The translations under genes were made by a program, and so were the position numbers. From an uncultured Oscillospiraceae bacterium (GTDB lineage Bacteria; Bacillota; Clostridia; Oscillospirales; Oscillospiraceae), in NCBI GenBank assembly GCA_947169975.1, contig CAMVRT010000010.1, positions 26,797-90,796 on the forward strand: a stretch of DNA of 64,000 nt. The letters are read 5' to 3'. Shown piece after piece: positions 8,539-16,604 of this stretch. Under the pieces are notes generated by a model that searched no databases, was not told where the DNA came from, and saw only the letters and a program-made list of their open reading frames with translations. Position 1 is the stretch's first letter. Each line of letters opens with the position of its first letter.

Positions 8539-11217
8539 ATGGATTTGAGCCGTAAATGGTTGACTGAGTTCGTCGACGGGGTATCCCCCGCCGAGATCAA
8601 TGATAAGGATTTTGCCGAGGCCATGACCCTCAGCGGTTCCAAGGTGGAAACCTACCGCGACCTGGGCGCAGAGATCCGCAACGTGGTGGTGGGCCGTGTG
8701 CTCTCTCTGGAGCGCCACCCCGACTCCGACCACATGTGGGTCTGCCAGATCGACGTGGGCCAGAGCGAGACCGTGCAGATCGTCACCGGCGCATGGAACG
8801 TCCACGTGGGTGACCTGGTGCCTGTGGCCCTTCACAAGTCCACTTTGCCCGGCGGAAAGAAGATCGAGAAGGGCAAGCTCCGGGGCGTGGAGTCCAACGG
8901 CATGCTCTGCGGCCTTTCCGAGCTGGGCCTTGACGAGCGTGACTTTCCCTACGCCGTCATCACCCCCGCCGCTCTGCTGAATGACTATCATCCCATCGAC
9001 CCTGCCAAGCCCTCCATTCCCGCCGATGTCCAGCCCGGCCACAAGATCTACGGTCCCGTGATCTGTGCCCGTGTCGTTGATGAGACAGCGGTGGTGCTTG
9101 ACACCGGCAGCGGTGATGTCACGGTGAAAACTGTCTGCCCCAACCTGCACAACGGGGATCTGGTGGCCTACAACACCGGGAATAACAGCATCTGTACAGT
9201 AGATGACCTTCACGCCGAGCAGCGGGAATTCCCCCACTGCATCCCCGACGGCATCTTCATTCTCCATGAGGACTGTGTCCCTGGCGACGACATCAAGCCC
9301 ATCATCGGTGCTGATGACCACGTGGTGGAGTTTGAAATCACCCCCAACCGCCCCGACTGCCTGAGCATCATCGGTCTGGCCCGTGAGGCCGCCGCCACCT
9401 TTGATAAGCCCCTCCACCTCCACGAGCCGGCGGTGAAGGGCGGCGCCGACGGTGTGCTGCATGATCTGCTGGACGTGGAGACCCCCGCTGCCGACCTGGT
9501 GCCCCGTTACACCGCCCGCATGGTGCGAAACGTGAAGATCGCCCCCTCCCCCCTGTGGATGCGCCAGCGTCTGCGGGCCATGGGCGTGCGTCCCATCAAC
9601 AACATCGTGGACATCACCAACTACGTGATGATCGAATACGGCCAGCCCATGCACGCCTTCGACTACCGCTACGTCAAGGGCGGCAAGATCATCGTCCGCC
9701 GCGCTGCCGAGGGTGAGCATCTGACCACACTGGACGGCACCGTCCGCAAGCTGAACGCCAACCATCTGGTCATCGCCGACGAGACCCGCGCCGTGGGTCT
9801 GGCAGGTATCATGGGCGGCGAGAACAGTGAGATCGTGGCCGACACCGTGGACGTGGTCTTCGAGTCCGCCACCTTTGACGGCACCTGCATCCGCAAGGGC
9901 GCTCTGGCCCTGGGCATGCGGACGGAGGCCTCCGCCAAGTTTGAAAAGGGCCTTGATCCCATGAACACCCTGCCCGCCGTAAACCGTGCCTGTGAGCTGG
10001 TGGAGCTGCTGGGCGCCGGTGAGGTGGTGGACGGCGTCATCGACGTGCTGAACTTTGTGCCCCAGCCCACCGTGCTGCCTCTGGAGCCGGATAAGATCAA
10101 CGCTCTTCTTGGCACCGACGTGGCCGCCGAGGAGATGGTATGCATCCTGCGGAAGCTGGACTTCACCGTGGAGGGCGATACCGTCACCGTTCCCTCCTGG
10201 CGCGGCGATGTGCGCCTGATGGCGGATCTGGCCGAAGAGGTGGCCCGTTTCCACGGCTACAACAACATTCCCTGCACCCTGATGCGGGGCGAGACCACCC
10301 GGGGCGGCTTCTCCCCCGAGCAGGAGCTGGAGCGCAGGCTGGGCGCCATCTGCCGCAGCGTGGGCTACGATGAGATCATCACCTACTCCTTCATCTCCCC
10401 CACCTACTACGACAAGATCCGCTGGGCCGAGGACGACAAGCGCCGCCAGAGCTTCACGATTCTGAATCCCCTGGGCGAGGGCACGTCCATCATGCGTACC
10501 ACCACCCTCCCCTCCATGCTGGAGATCCTGACCCGGAACTACAATTACCGCAACAAGGCAGTGCGCCTGTATGAGCTGGGCAAGATCTATCTGCCCGGCG
10601 GCGAGGACGGCCTTGCCGACGAGCGCAAGTTCCTGACTCTGGGCACCTACGGTGAGGGTGCCGACTTCTTCCGTCTGAAGGGCGTGGTAGAGGCTGTGCT
10701 GAACGCCGTCCGCGCTGAGAACGTCCGCTTTGAGGCCGACCGCGCCAATCCCAGCTACCATCCCGGCCGCTGCGCCAGGGTCTATGCCGGCGACACACTG
10801 ATCGGCACCCTTGGCCAGATCCATCCCCTTGTTGCCCGAAACTACGACGTGGACACGGAGCTCTTCTGTGCCGAGCTGTCCCTGGCGGCTCTGATGGCCG
10901 TGCAGGGCGCTGAACCCACCTACGTGCCTCTGCCCCGCTTCCCCGCCGTGGCCCGTGACATCGCTGTGGTCTGCGACGAGTCCGTCACCGTCGGTCAGCT
11001 CACCGACTGCATCCGCCGCAACGCCCGCGGTCTTCTGAAGGATGCCGCCCTGTTCGACATCTACCGCGGTCCCGGCATTGCCTCCGGCAAGAAGTCCGTG
11101 GCCTTTAACCTGACGCTGCGCAGCGACGACCGCTCCCTCACCTCCGAGGACGCCGACGCCGATGTGGCCGCCATTCTGGAGGGTCTGCGGCAGGAGCTGG
11201 GCGCGATCCTGCGGTGA
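8539..11217 (+). CDS. pheT: Phenylalanine-tRNA ligase beta subunit with an internal insertion
   Basis: The tRNA-binding and editing subunit, with the usual domain order: N-terminal EMAP/OB fold (about 40-140), B3/B4 editing domain (about 300-480), B5 (about 490-570), catalytic-like core and C-terminal FDX-ACB anticodon domain (about 800-892). At 892 residues it is ~90 longer than the usual ~800. The extra length lies at about residues 139-234, between the first OB fold and the DGIFIL motif, and resembles a partial second copy of that OB fold. It is expressed with pheS. Confidence 0.97.
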   Translation: MDLSRKWLTEFVDGVSPAEINDKDFAEAMTLSGSKVETYRDLGAEIRNVVVGRVLSLERHPDSDHMWVCQIDVGQSETVQIVTGAWNVHVGDLVPVALHKSTLPGGKKIEKGKLRGVESNGMLCGLSELGLDERDFPYAVITPAALLNDYHPIDPAKPSIPADVQPGHKIYGPVICARVVDETAVVLDTGSGDVTVKTVCPNLHNGDLVAYNTGNNSICTVDDLHAEQREFPHCIPDGIFILHEDCVPGDDIKPIIGADDHVVEFEITPNRPDCLSIIGLAREAAATFDKPLHLHEPAVKGGADGVLHDLLDVETPAADLVPRYTARMVRNVKIAPSPLWMRQRLRAMGVRPINNIVDITNYVMIEYGQPMHAFDYRYVKGGKIIVRRAAEGEHLTTLDGTVRKLNANHLVIADETRAVGLAGIMGGENSEIVADTVDVVFESATFDGTCIRKGALALGMRTEASAKFEKGLDPMNTLPAVNRACELVELLGAGEVVDGVIDVLNFVPQPTVLPLEPDKINALLGTDVAAEEMVCILRKLDFTVEGDTVTVPSWRGDVRLMADLAEEVARFHGYNNIPCTLMRGETTRGGFSPEQELERRLGAICRSVGYDEIITYSFISPTYYDKIRWAEDDKRRQSFTILNPLGEGTSIMRTTTLPSMLEILTRNYNYRNKAVRLYELGKIYLPGGEDGLADERKFLTLGTYGEGADFFRLKGVVEAVLNAVRAENVRFEADRANPSYHPGRCARVYAGDTLIGTLGQIHPLVARNYDVDTELFCAELSLAALMAVQGAEPTYVPLPRFPAVARDIAVVCDESVTVGQLTDCIRRNARGLLKDAALFDIYRGPGIASGKKSVAFNLTLRSDDRSLTSEDADADVAAILEGLRQELGAILR

Positions 11218-11218
11218 G

Positions 11219-11250
11219 GAATACGCAAGAATTTCCCTCTTGCGTTATTC
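11219..11250. other. Imperfect inverted repeat between pheT and the parvulin gene
   Basis: GAATACGCAAGA pairs with TCTTGCGTTATTC (one extra T) across an 8-nt loop. No T-tract follows, so it is a weak terminator at best. Its right arm contains the -35 element of the next promoter. Confidence 0.5.
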
Positions 11251-11268
11251 GACCTGATCTTGTATAAT
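11240..11268 (+). promoter_or_regulatory. Promoter of the membrane parvulin gene
   Basis: TTGCGT at 11240-11245 and TATAAT at 11263-11268 with a 17-nt spacer. The -35 lies inside an inverted repeat, so a hairpin or a dimeric regulator could affect it. Confidence 0.65.
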
Positions 11269-11325
11269 AATCTGGTAACTTTATAAAGGGGGAGATTGCT
11301 CCCCCGATTCGAGAGGATTGACATC

Positions 11326-12876
11326 ATGAGCGCATCAAGAGAAAAGAAAATTCGCAAGGAGCTGGCCGCCAGCGGCTCGCTTGACCCCAAACAGATCCGT
11401 GAAGAGGAGGAACGCTCCAAGCACCGCCGCACCAGTATTCTTTACGGCGTCATTGCCGGTGTGTTCGTCCTTGTGGCAGCCTTTCTGATCGCGTGGAACA
11501 CCCATGCGATCCAGCGCAACATCACTGCCGTGACTATTGACGGAACCAAGTATTCCGCCGCCGATGTGGACTACTACTATCACTCCGTCTTTAATAATCT
11601 CGCCCAAAACCCCTATTCCTCCTATATCGGTATCATGCGCGGCATGAACCTTAACGGTGTTATGAACGAGTCCGCCTGCAGTGCTCTGGGCATTACGGAC
11701 AAGAACATGACCTGGGATGCCTATTTGAAGGGTGAAGCCATCAACAACCTCAAGTATATTGATGCGCTGTATAAACAAGCCCAGAAGGCTGGCTATACCT
11801 TCACCGCCGAGATGCAGAAAAACCTGGACTCCGAGCTGGAGGGCCTGCGCACCGCTGCCAAGAGCAACGGTATGTCTGAGTCCAACTATCTGAAAGCCAT
11901 GTATGGCAGCAACATGACCAAGACGGCCTTTACCCGGATCTGGAAGCAGGCCGCCGTCGCCAATGCCTACAGCGCCGACCATCAGACCAATCTGACCTTC
12001 ACTGACAGCGAGCTGGAAGCATATTACGCCGAGCATAAGGATAGTTTGGATACCGTATCCTATGAGGTCATCTATTTCGACGGCAACCCCGCGCCCAAGA
12101 AGGATGAGAACGGCAATACCGTCACCGCTACCGACGAGGAGAAGGATGAAGCCAAGCAGGCTGCCCACACCGCCGCCCACGATGCTCTGGTCCGCTACAA
12201 CAACGGTGAGGACCTGGAGACCATCGCCAAGGAATATGAATTTGCCCAGTACAGCAAAGAGGATGCCGGCATGAACTCCACCTCCGACGTGATGAAGTGG
12301 CTCTTTGACGCCGAGCGCAAGGCCGAAGACGTCACTCTGCTGGAGACGGATCCCAGCAGCTATCTGCTGCTGTTCCACAGCCGCGAAAGAGCCCGCACCG
12401 TAGATGTGCGCCACATTCTGTTCCTGACCGACACTTCTTCTCTGGATAAGAATTCCGAGACCTATGAGGCCGACGTACAGGCCATCAAGGATGCCGCCAA
12501 AAAGAAGGCCGATGATACCCTTGCCCAGTGGAAGTCCGGCGAGGCCACCGAGGACAGCTTTGCCGCCATGGCCAATGATCTCAGCGAGGATACCGGTTCC
12601 AACACCAACGGCGGTCTCTACGAAAAGGTTTATCCCGGCCAGATGGTCAAGCCCTTCAGCAACTGGTGCTTCGACGAGAGCCGCAAGGCCGGCGACACCG
12701 ACGTTGTTGAAACCGACTATGGCTACCATGTGATGTACTTCGTAGGTGACAATGTCCCCTATTGGAAGACGACCGCCGAGAGCACCCTGCGCCGCGACAG
12801 CCAGAATGAATGGCTCGAGGGTCTGGTGAAGAACCTCACCGTAACCCAGGGCAGCGGCATGAAGTTCGTGGGCTGA
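11326..12876 (+). CDS. Membrane-anchored parvulin-type peptidyl-prolyl isomerase (PrsA/SurA-like)
   Basis: A likely extracytoplasmic folding factor of 516 residues. A charged cytoplasmic N terminus (about 1-36) is followed by one membrane segment (about 38-58) without a lipobox. Next comes a helical SurA-N-like chaperone region (about 75-240), then a rotamase domain starting at RARTVDVRHILFLTD (near residue 365) and ending GYHVMYFVGDNVP. The ATG at 11326 follows a GAGAGG site; an upstream in-frame TTG is less likely. It has its own promoter and terminator. Confidence 0.88.
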   Translation: MSASREKKIRKELAASGSLDPKQIREEEERSKHRRTSILYGVIAGVFVLVAAFLIAWNTHAIQRNITAVTIDGTKYSAADVDYYYHSVFNNLAQNPYSSYIGIMRGMNLNGVMNESACSALGITDKNMTWDAYLKGEAINNLKYIDALYKQAQKAGYTFTAEMQKNLDSELEGLRTAAKSNGMSESNYLKAMYGSNMTKTAFTRIWKQAAVANAYSADHQTNLTFTDSELEAYYAEHKDSLDTVSYEVIYFDGNPAPKKDENGNTVTATDEEKDEAKQAAHTAAHDALVRYNNGEDLETIAKEYEFAQYSKEDAGMNSTSDVMKWLFDAERKAEDVTLLETDPSSYLLLFHSRERARTVDVRHILFLTDTSSLDKNSETYEADVQAIKDAAKKKADDTLAQWKSGEATEDSFAAMANDLSEDTGSNTNGGLYEKVYPGQMVKPFSNWCFDESRKAGDTDVVETDYGYHVMYFVGDNVPYWKTTAESTLRRDSQNEWLEGLVKNLTVTQGSGMKFVG

Positions 12877-12890
12877 TCCTGTATCAACCA

Positions 12891-12924
12891 AAAACAGGCC
12901 GGCAGATTTGCCGGCCTGTTTTCA
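12891..12924 (+). terminator. Terminator after the parvulin gene
   Basis: A perfect stem AAAACAGGCCGGCA/TGCCGGCCTGTTTT with a 4-nt loop, flanked by A and T runs, so it could act on both strands. Confidence 0.85.
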
Positions 12925-12938
12925 TAAGGAGATCAATT

Positions 12939-13649
12939 ATGGAAGAACAGTGGATCCGAAGTGAGATGATCCTGGGCCGGGATGCCATGGATCGACTTTG
13001 CCGCAGCCATGTGGCAGTATTCGGTCTGGGCGGCGTGGGCAGCTATGCCGTGGAGGCGCTGGCCCGTGCCGGCGTCGGTGAGCTGACATTAGTGGATCAG
13101 GACACCGTCAGCCTCAGCAACATCAACCGCCAGCTTTTTGCCCTCCACTCCACCGTGGGCAGGCCCAAAGCGGAGGCGGCTGCAGAGCGCTGCCGGGACA
13201 TCAATCCCGCCATCGTGGTTCACCCCCTCCAGGCCACCTATGATGCGGCCCACCGGGAGGATTTCTTTCAAGCCCGGTACGACTATATCGTGGACGCCAT
13301 CGATCTGGTTTCCTGCAAGCTGGATCTGATCCAGCAGGCTATAGAGCGGGGCATCCCCATCCTCTCCGCCTTGGGAACCGGCAACAAGTTGGATCCCTCT
13401 CTCCTGCAGATCACAGACATTTCCAGGACCTCGGGCTGTCCCCTTGCCCGCGTCATGCGCAAGGAGCTGCGCGCCCGGGGCATCAACCATTTAAAGGTGA
13501 TATTCAGCGCGGAACAGGCTGCTCCCACACAGCAGCTGGAGACGCCGCCGCCCGGCCGCCGCAGCGTGCCTGCCAGTGTTGCATGGGTACCGTCTGTGGC
13601 CGGACTGATGATGGCCGGCACTGTGGTGCGGGACCTGATCGAGTTGTGA
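12939..13649 (+). CDS. tcdA: tRNA threonylcarbamoyladenosine dehydratase (TcdA/CsdL)
   Basis: An E1-like, ATP-dependent enzyme that cyclises t6A37 of ANN-decoding tRNAs to ct6A. The 236-residue product has the nucleotide-binding VFGLGGVGSYAVEALARAG (about 27-45), the LVDQDTVSLSNINRQL motif (about 51-66) and the typical DAIDLVSCKLDLI segment. The ATG at 12939 follows AAGGAG at 8 nt. It sits in a single-gene unit between two strong terminators. Confidence 0.93.
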   Translation: MEEQWIRSEMILGRDAMDRLCRSHVAVFGLGGVGSYAVEALARAGVGELTLVDQDTVSLSNINRQLFALHSTVGRPKAEAAAERCRDINPAIVVHPLQATYDAAHREDFFQARYDYIVDAIDLVSCKLDLIQQAIERGIPILSALGTGNKLDPSLLQITDISRTSGCPLARVMRKELRARGINHLKVIFSAEQAAPTQQLETPPPGRRSVPASVAWVPSVAGLMMAGTVVRDLIEL

Positions 13650-13654
13650 TAACA

Positions 13655-13690
13655 GAATCCGGTGAAGCGATGCTTCACCGGATTTTGTTT
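13655..13690. terminator. Bidirectional terminator between tcdA and the Nudix gene
   Basis: AATCCGGTGAAGC/GCTTCACCGGATT with a short loop and T-tracts on both sides, between convergent genes. Confidence 0.85.
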
Positions 13691-14249
13691 AATTCATGTA
13701 TGGCTTTGCCCGCTCGGTCAGTTTTTTGTAGACGTGCTCCACCATCCACGGCTCGGTGGAGGCCGCCAGTGCTTCCTCCGGCGTCATCCAGCGGACTGCC
13801 TTGTTCTCATCCGGTTTGGACCGCAGGTTTTCCCCTTCGGCCTGCAGAAGATATGTCACATTCAGGTGAATGTGGCTGGGTAACCAGGCCCCGCGTTTTA
13901 CGTGGCCGTCCACCGTCAGGTTTTCCAGGGAAAAAATCCCCTCTGCGGCAGGATGAGTGTGCAGGCCCGTTTCCTCCCAAACCTCCCGCATGGCCACGGC
14001 CAGCAGATCCCTGTCTCCGTCGGCATGTCCTCCGGTCCAGGACCAGCTGTTGTAAAGATTGTGATAGCACATGACCACCTTTGTCCCGTCCGGGCTGATG
14101 ACCCAGGCAGAGGCGGTCATGTGGGCCAGAAGACTGCTGCGGTCAAAGGCGTTGTCGTAGGCCGTCAGAAAAGACAGCATCACCGCCTTATCCCGCTCCT
14201 CCTGTTCACATCTTGGTATGTATGCTCTGATCTCGTCAATGATGTCCAT
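13689..14249 (-). CDS. Nudix hydrolase
   Basis: A 186-residue Nudix-fold hydrolase, substrate unknown. The Nudix box is GHADGDRDLLAVAMREVWEETGL (about residues 76-98, written here in two parts: GHADGDRDLLA and VAMREVWEETGL). The REVWEE metal ligands are present, but the first Glu of GX5E is Arg. It lies in a convergent arrangement with tcdA, and the ribosome site (AAAAG) is weak. Similar proteins are often annotated as NTP pyrophosphohydrolases. Confidence 0.88.
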   Translation of the reverse strand: MDIIDEIRAYIPRCEQEERDKAVMLSFLTAYDNAFDRSSLLAHMTASAWVISPDGTKVVMCYHNLYNSWSWTGGHADGDRDLLAVAMREVWEETGLHTHPAAEGIFSLENLTVDGHVKRGAWLPSHIHLNVTYLLQAEGENLRSKPDENKAVRWMTPEEALAASTEPWMVEHVYKKLTERAKPYMN

Positions 14250-14263
14250 ATCTTTTCAACAAG

Positions 14264-14290
14264 GAGCGGAGGGCGGTCGCCCTCCGCTTC
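14264..14290 (-). terminator. Probable terminator after the rubrerythrin gene
   Basis: GCGGAGGGCG/GCCCTCCGC hairpin with a 3-nt loop; the following reverse-strand tract (CTTGTTG) is only moderately T-rich. Confidence 0.55.
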
Positions 14291-14297
14291 CGATCTC

Positions 14298-14831
14298 TCA
14301 ATAGTTCTCTTTCCGGACTTCGAAATAGCTCTGGGGATGGTTGCACACCGGGCACACATCCGGCGCCTTCTTGCCCATGACCAGGTGGCCGCAGTTGCGG
14401 CACTCCCACATGGTCTCCTCGCTCTTCTCAAACACCTTCTGCATCTCAATATTCTTCAGCAGGGCGCGATAGCGCTCCTCATGGGAGCGCTCAATGGCGG
14501 CCACGCCGCGGAACTGCTCCGCCAGCTGGTGGAAGCCCTCCTCGTCGGCCTCCCTGGCAAAGCGGTCATACATATCCGTCCACTCATAGTTCTCGCCGGC
14601 AGCGGCGGCGGCCAGATTCTCGGTGGTGGTGCCGATGCCCTGCAAAGCCTTGAACCACAGCTTGGCATGCTCTTTCTCGTTGTTGGCGGTTGCCTGGAAG
14701 ATGGCAGCGATCTGCTCGTAGCCTTCCTTCTTGGCTACGGAGGCAAAGTAGTCATACTTGCTGCGTGCCTGGGTTTCCCCGGCAAATGCGTCCCGCAGAT
14801 TCTGTTCGGTCTTGGTGCCCTTCAGTTCCAT
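14298..14831 (-). CDS. rbr: Rubrerythrin
   Basis: A non-haem diiron peroxidase for oxidative stress defence in anaerobes. The 177-residue product has the ferritin-like diiron domain (about 1-135), with ligand motifs [12 protein letters not shown] (about 16-27) and [12 protein letters not shown] (about 116-127). A C-terminal rubredoxin-like domain carries CRNCG and CPVC pairs (about 145-165). The length is normal, and the ATG at 14831 has an AAGGAGA site. It appears to be a single-gene unit. Confidence 0.96.
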   Translation of the reverse strand: MELKGTKTEQNLRDAFAGETQARSKYDYFASVAKKEGYEQIAAIFQATANNEKEHAKLWFKALQGIGTTTENLAAAAAGENYEWTDMYDRFAREADEEGFHQLAEQFRGVAAIERSHEERYRALLKNIEMQKVFEKSEETMWECRNCGHLVMGKKAPDVCPVCNHPQSYFEVRKENY

Positions 14832-14992
14832 GCTCGTGTTCTCCTTTCGATCCGGTAAAATGGTATGGTACAGTTATACCAAGTTTTCCCCGAAAGTGCA
14901 ATTCTTATTTCGATGACGCCAACCATGTTTTTTCTTGCAATGTGGTTCAAACTGTGGGAGAATAGGGAAAAACCCGGAAGGAGGGCGATTTG

Positions 14993-15760
14993 ATGGAGGA
15001 AAAGAAGACGGGTTCTTGGAAAAAGAAAACCGCCGTGGGCGTTGTCGCCGCGGCTGCGTCAGCCAGCGTATTGGTGGGCGGCGCTTTTGACTCCCCTGCC
15101 GACGTGTTGAATCCTGACATCGACGATGGCAATTCCCCCGCTCCCATTGTTGAGACGGTGACACTGCATACCGCTCCTGCCGCCAACGGCGGTGATACCT
15201 CCGATGACGGCGAGGCGCGCCGGCATCGCTTCCCGGCGATACGTCGTTGGATCCAGTCACTGCCCACAGCCGTGCGTGCTCTGGTGGGTGTACCGCTGTG
15301 GTGTGTCGGCTGGGGTATCACGGAGCTGCTCTCTCTTCTGTGGCAGGCCGCCATGACGCCGCTGGGCAGCAAGATCCTGTCCTGGGCTCTGGCTGCATGC
15401 GCCCTCATTCTGGTCTACGCTCTCACCGCCAGGGCCCTGTTCCCCAATGCGCCGTGGAAGAAGATCATGCGCCGCCGGAATCTGTTGATCCTGCTGATCG
15501 GCATGGCCATCCTCGGTGCGGCGGACGCGGTGCTTTCCGTTTTCTGGAAGGAATACCCGCCCATTGGTCGGCTGATCCGTCTCATCGGCGGCGCACTGAT
15601 GCTGATGTGTGCCTGGCTGTCCTCCCGCAAACTCCTGCGTCGCGCAGAAAAGAAAACAGTCCCCTGCCAGGACGAGCCATCCTCCCCGCGCACCGATGTG
15701 GAGAAGCAGGCCATGGCATTGGCCGACAGCGTCTGTCCGCCCTCCGTGCCCAGGTCATAA
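14993..15760 (+). CDS. Unknown multi-pass membrane protein
   Basis: A 255-residue product I do not recognise. It starts with a Lys-rich stretch and a short Ala-rich hydrophobic segment (about 12-30). An acidic/Pro linker follows (about 32-75), then about three to four membrane segments (about 90-115, 128-146, 160-180 and 190-207) and a polar C-terminal tail. The ATG at 14993 lies 7 nt after AAGGAGGG. It is a single-gene unit ending in a strong terminator. The N terminus could be a signal peptide or the first membrane helix. Confidence 0.65.
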   Translation: MEEKKTGSWKKKTAVGVVAAAASASVLVGGAFDSPADVLNPDIDDGNSPAPIVETVTLHTAPAANGGDTSDDGEARRHRFPAIRRWIQSLPTAVRALVGVPLWCVGWGITELLSLLWQAAMTPLGSKILSWALAACALILVYALTARALFPNAPWKKIMRRRNLLILLIGMAILGAADAVLSVFWKEYPPIGRLIRLIGGALMLMCAWLSSRKLLRRAEKKTVPCQDEPSSPRTDVEKQAMALADSVCPPSVPRS

Positions 15761-15779
15761 ACATCTCTAAAACGGATTT

Positions 15780-15806
15780 GCCCCGGAGCAACAGCTCCGG
15801 GGCGAT
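15780..15806. terminator. Bidirectional terminator
   Basis: GCCCCGGAGC/GCTCCGGGGC stem with a 4-nt loop between convergent genes; T-runs are weak. Confidence 0.65.
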
Positions 15807-15812
15807 TGCTAT

Positions 15813-16604
15813 TTACTTTGCGTACAGCAGGCCTACCAGCCAGTTCAGCGTACGGCTGGGCAAAATACGCACCAGGAAGGTGAACAAGCTGTAGGAAAAT
15901 CCAATGGTGTAAAGGGGTTTCACCTTGCGCTTCTGTGCCACGTTGGCAATGAACCGCCCGGCCACCGCCGGGTCCATGCCGGTCTGCTCATCGTGCTCCA
16001 TGCGGCCCACGCTGCGGCTGATCCGGCCCTCGTATACATCATCGCCCTCGATGACCTTCTCCCGGGCAGCGGTAAAGCCGGTTTTGATGTCGCCGGGCTG
16101 AACGGCGCACACGGTGACGCCGAAGGGGCGCAGCTCGTTGGCCAGAGCCATGGTATAGGCGTTCACCGCCGCCTTGGTGGCGGAGTAGTAGGCCTGAAAC
16201 GGTATGGGAATGGGCGCGGCCACGCTGCTGAGGTTCACAATGCGGCCGCTCTTCCGGGCGCGCATCCCCGGGATCACCGCCCGATTCATGTTCACCATGC
16301 CGAAGAAATTGGCGTCAAAGAGGCGCTTTGCCTCCGATGTAGGGGTGAACTCGATGGCGCCGGAGATGCCAAAGCCCGCGTTGTTCACCAGCACGTCAAT
16401 GTGTCCTTCCCGCTCCATCACCCGGGAAATGGCGTCGTTCACCATGTCCTCTTTGGTGATGTCCGCGGGGATGTGGTTGAGGCCTTCTACTCCCTCCGGG
16501 CGGCGGCTCAATTCGTAGACGGTGTAGCCGGCAGCCTTCAATGCCAAAGCCGTCTGCTTGCCGATGCCGGAAGTGCCTCCGGTGACGACTGCAACCTTAC
16601 TCAT
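15813..16604 (-). CDS. Short-chain dehydrogenase/reductase, candidate 3-ketosphinganine reductase-type
   Basis: A 263-residue classical SDR: TGGTSGIG cofactor motif (8-15), NNAG (74-77), catalytic Ser in NLSS (about 126), and Tyr140 and Lys144 in YSATK. The last ~35 residues are hydrophobic/amphipathic (FSYSLFTFLVRILPSRTLNW), which suggests membrane association and a lipid-like substrate. The start overlaps the stop of the upstream PLP enzyme by 8 nt, so the two are tightly coupled. In that context a reductase acting on the beta-keto product of the PLP enzyme is the natural inference; it is not proved by sequence alone. Confidence 0.85.
   Translation of the reverse strand: MSKVAVVTGGTSGIGKQTALALKAAGYTVYELSRRPEGVEGLNHIPADITKEDMVNDAISRVMEREGHIDVLVNNAGFGISGAIEFTPTSEAKRLFDANFFGMVNMNRAVIPGMRARKSGRIVNLSSVAAPIPIPFQAYYSATKAAVNAYTMALANELRPFGVTVCAVQPGDIKTGFTAAREKVIEGDDVYEGRISRSVGRMEHDEQTGMDPAVAGRFIANVAQKRKVKPLYTIGFSYSLFTFLVRILPSRTLNWLVGLLYAK

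Noticed and set aside
7426..10824. Very long reverse-strand open frame (1132 residues) opposite pheS/pheT, and similar ones opposite metK, the flavoprotein at 41.9-44.7 kb and alr
   Set aside because: They are rich in His, Gly, Val, Gln and Asp repeats typical of the antisense of GC-rich codons, match no family, and lie over well-identified genes on the other strand.
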